DNA of 64,000 nucleotides from assembly GCA_022072055.1 (NCBI GenBank), contig JAJVIK010000008.1, forward strand, positions 304,912-368,911. The letters are read 5' to 3'. Below the pieces are notes generated by a model. The model was not told the DNA's origin. It saw only the letters and a list, made by a program, of their open reading frames with translations, and made no database searches. A program made the translations under genes and the position numbers. This DNA comes from a bacterium (GTDB lineage Bacteria; Hinthialibacterota; Hinthialibacteria; OLB16). How positions within the stretch are numbered: the first letter of the stretch is position 1; every line of letters starts with the position of its first letter. Below, in pieces: positions 62,404 to 64,000 of this stretch.

Positions 62404-62838
62404 TCAGGCCTCTACATCCTCGATTCGGACTGCTTTACCCGCGCGCGAATTTTCACGCCCCTCTTCAACACGTTTCAGGGATTCCGGGTCACGTTCGTTG
62501 GAAGAACCTCTTCTCCCACTCAGTTTCCGAATGCAATACGAGTTCAGGCTCATCCCTTCTCGGAGAGCCTTGAGAGTCAGCTCTCTATGAAGAGTCTCGC
62601 CAACCCGGAGGACAAATCTTCCCGAATACTCACGCCCCGCGGTAGGCTCCGGCAGTGGCTCGCCATCCGCCTCATGAATTTCAATCCACTCCTCGACCGC
62701 TTCGCAGAGCTCTCGATAGACTTTGGCTTCATCATCACCGTGGATTCCACCGAGGAATAAACCCGGACAGGTTCCAATGTAGCAGCTGTCCTCCTCGGAC
62801 CATTCAACAATCTTAAGGTATCGGTCGCTTGGTCTCAT
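62404..62838 (-). CDS. hicB: HicB-type antitoxin
   Basis: A 144-residue antitoxin. The partial RNase H-like N-terminal domain has YLKIVEWSEEDSCYIGTCPGLFLGG and EAVEEWIEIHEADGEPLPEP; the C-terminal ribbon-helix-helix has GRFVLRVGETLHRELTLKALREGMSLNSYCIRKL. It overlaps hicA by 4 bp. Confidence 0.92.
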   Translation of the reverse strand: MRPSDRYLKIVEWSEEDSCYIGTCPGLFLGGIHGDDEAKVYRELCEAVEEWIEIHEADGEPLPEPTAGREYSGRFVLRVGETLHRELTLKALREGMSLNSYCIRKLSGRRGSSNERDPESLKRVEEGRENSRAGKAVRIEDVEA

Positions 62839-63029
62839 CTTGTCGCCTCGCGAATCGCCCTCTCCACATCCCGCTCCTGATACGCCTTCGCATCCTCTCC
62901 GGGATTCCCGCTCAGTGTGATTTTAGGCCCCTTGGGATGCTTGAAGTTCCGATGACTTCCTTTCCCTCCACGAATCTCGAACCAGGCCTTCTCAAGTTTC
63001 TCGATGAGCTCGCGGATTTTGGGAGGCAT
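62835..63029 (-). CDS. hicA: HicA-type mRNA interferase toxin
   Basis: A 64-residue double-stranded RNA-binding-like toxin. The catalytic His lies in FEIRGGKGSHRNFKHPKGPKITLSGNPGEDAKAYQERDVERAI. The ATG at 63029 is preferred to a TTG three bases before it. It precedes hicB in the usual toxin-first HicAB order and begins about 65 bp below the terminator at 63096. Confidence 0.92.
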   Translation of the reverse strand: MPPKIRELIEKLEKAWFEIRGGKGSHRNFKHPKGPKITLSGNPGEDAKAYQERDVERAIREATR

Positions 63030-63095
63030 CAAGGAATGGTACTAGAATGGTACCACCCGATCAAGATGTCTCGCCTGAAATTCCCTGTAAACGCA

Positions 63096-63132
63096 AAACG
63101 CCCCCGGGGCCATTTCGGCTCCGGGGGCGTTT
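63096..63132 (-). terminator. Strong intrinsic terminator of the 16S rRNA transcript
   Basis: A 16-bp stem (AAACGCCCCCGG paired with CCGGGGGCGTTT, then a GGCC/GGCT inner extension) with the five-base loop ATTTC. Read on the minus strand, GGGGGCGTTTTGCGTTT follows, giving a T-rich tail. It lies about 215 bp after the 16S 3' end and before hicA, with no other RNA gene between. Confidence 0.8.
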
Positions 63133-63346
63133 CCATTTCGCCTGCGAAAGAGGATCGCGTGAAGAACAGAAGTCCGTCTGTGACAGTCTGTTTAATCGAC
63201 CTATAAGAGTGAGAGCTTGGTGGGGCGCCTGGTGAACCTCCTTGGGCTTCGGGCCGCTCTGAGGGAACGGATCGCCGATGGCAATCCAGGCTCAGAGGGT
63301 TTCTTTTCATCCCTCCGGAGGTTCGGAACCCCGCTCTGCGCTCCTT
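63133..63346. other. Post-16S spacer without tRNA or 23S
   Basis: About 214 bases between the 16S 3' end and the terminator. I looked for tRNA-Ile and tRNA-Ala cloverleaf features (a GGTTCGAATCC-like T-arm or CCA-adjacent stems) and for a 23S 5' end and found neither. It probably serves only in 16S 3' trimming. Confidence 0.6.

Positions 63347-64000
<654 letters not shown>

Noticed and set aside
63133-63346. tRNA-Ile or tRNA-Ala in the 16S downstream spacer
   Set aside because: No cloverleaf or T-arm consensus could be formed on the minus strand.

Overview
The window looks like a chromosomal segment from a G+C-rich, Gram-negative-type, flagellated, halotolerant bacterium of a poorly cultivated lineage, probably in or near the PVC group or one of the candidate phyla that share its secreted protein families (Sumerlaeota, Hydrogenedentota and Omnitrophota are possibilities). 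The reasons are a KDO cytidylyltransferase (an outer-membrane LPS gene), hook and hook-assembly genes, a full hydroxyectoine pathway, and several PVC-typical secreted families: propeller/HEAT/heme proteins, TAT-exported Gfo/Idh/MocA oxidoreductases, ThuA-like proteins and a secreted caspase. The partial 16S rRNA at the right edge would settle the phylum; I cannot place it by eye.

Layout. 1-6.1 kb (+): ectA(partial)BCD followed by ehuBCDA, eight tightly coupled genes for making, hydroxylating and re-importing ectoine. 6.2-12.8 kb (-): an ECF sigma factor, a membrane anti-sigma factor whose outer domain resembles a cohesin, a fibronectin-like protein with a two-repeat dockerin, two proteins that each carry cohesin-like and dockerin-like modules, and a cohesin-only protein. 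This is the most unusual system in the window: a cellulosome-like kit with its own sensor. 13.0-18.1 kb (-): GrpB-like protein, EEP-fold nuclease/phosphatase, a secreted unknown, a 558-bp deleted IS element abutting a TPR gene, and a tiny secreted dockerin-like protein. 18.3-24.1 kb (-): fliK-flgD-flgE and a hypothetical gene. 24.3-32.3 kb (+): Gfo/Idh oxidoreductase, retropepsin-like protein, the phoH / 7TM-HD phosphohydrolase / ybeY / CNNM-CBS housekeeping operon, and an HNH nuclease.

32.3-43.2 kb (-): caspase-sulfatase-modifying-factor fusion, three PVC propeller/HEAT/cytochrome genes (two of them the separated halves of one protein, in swapped order), an antitoxin-like gene, and a ThuA-SGNH fusion. 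43.6-47.5 kb (+): a 1316-residue repeat protein ending in the same dockerin-like tag as the 6-9 kb proteins. 47.6-52.0 kb (-): agarase-like glycoside hydrolase, DUF4177, Gfo/Idh oxidoreductase, DUF6448-like protein. 52.2-54.1 kb (-): kdsB, accA. 54.3-63.0 kb: vapBC (+), a TAT-exported sugar-isomerase-like protein, alaS whose 3' end is duplicated around a broken AlbA/RecG-like gene, a RelE-type TA pair, a methyltransferase-nuclease fusion and hicAB. 63.35-64.0 kb (-): 3' part of 16S rRNA, followed by a strong terminator and no tRNA or 23S gene, so the 16S gene appears unlinked from 23S.

Themes: osmoprotection; secreted, possibly cohesin/dockerin-assembled machinery; carbohydrate catabolism (agarase-like enzyme, Gfo/Idh proteins, isomerase-like protein, SGNH/ThuA); motility; and toxin-antitoxin and restriction-type genes near the rRNA gene. 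Many adjacent genes overlap by 4 bp (ATGA or GTGA), which fixed several start codons.
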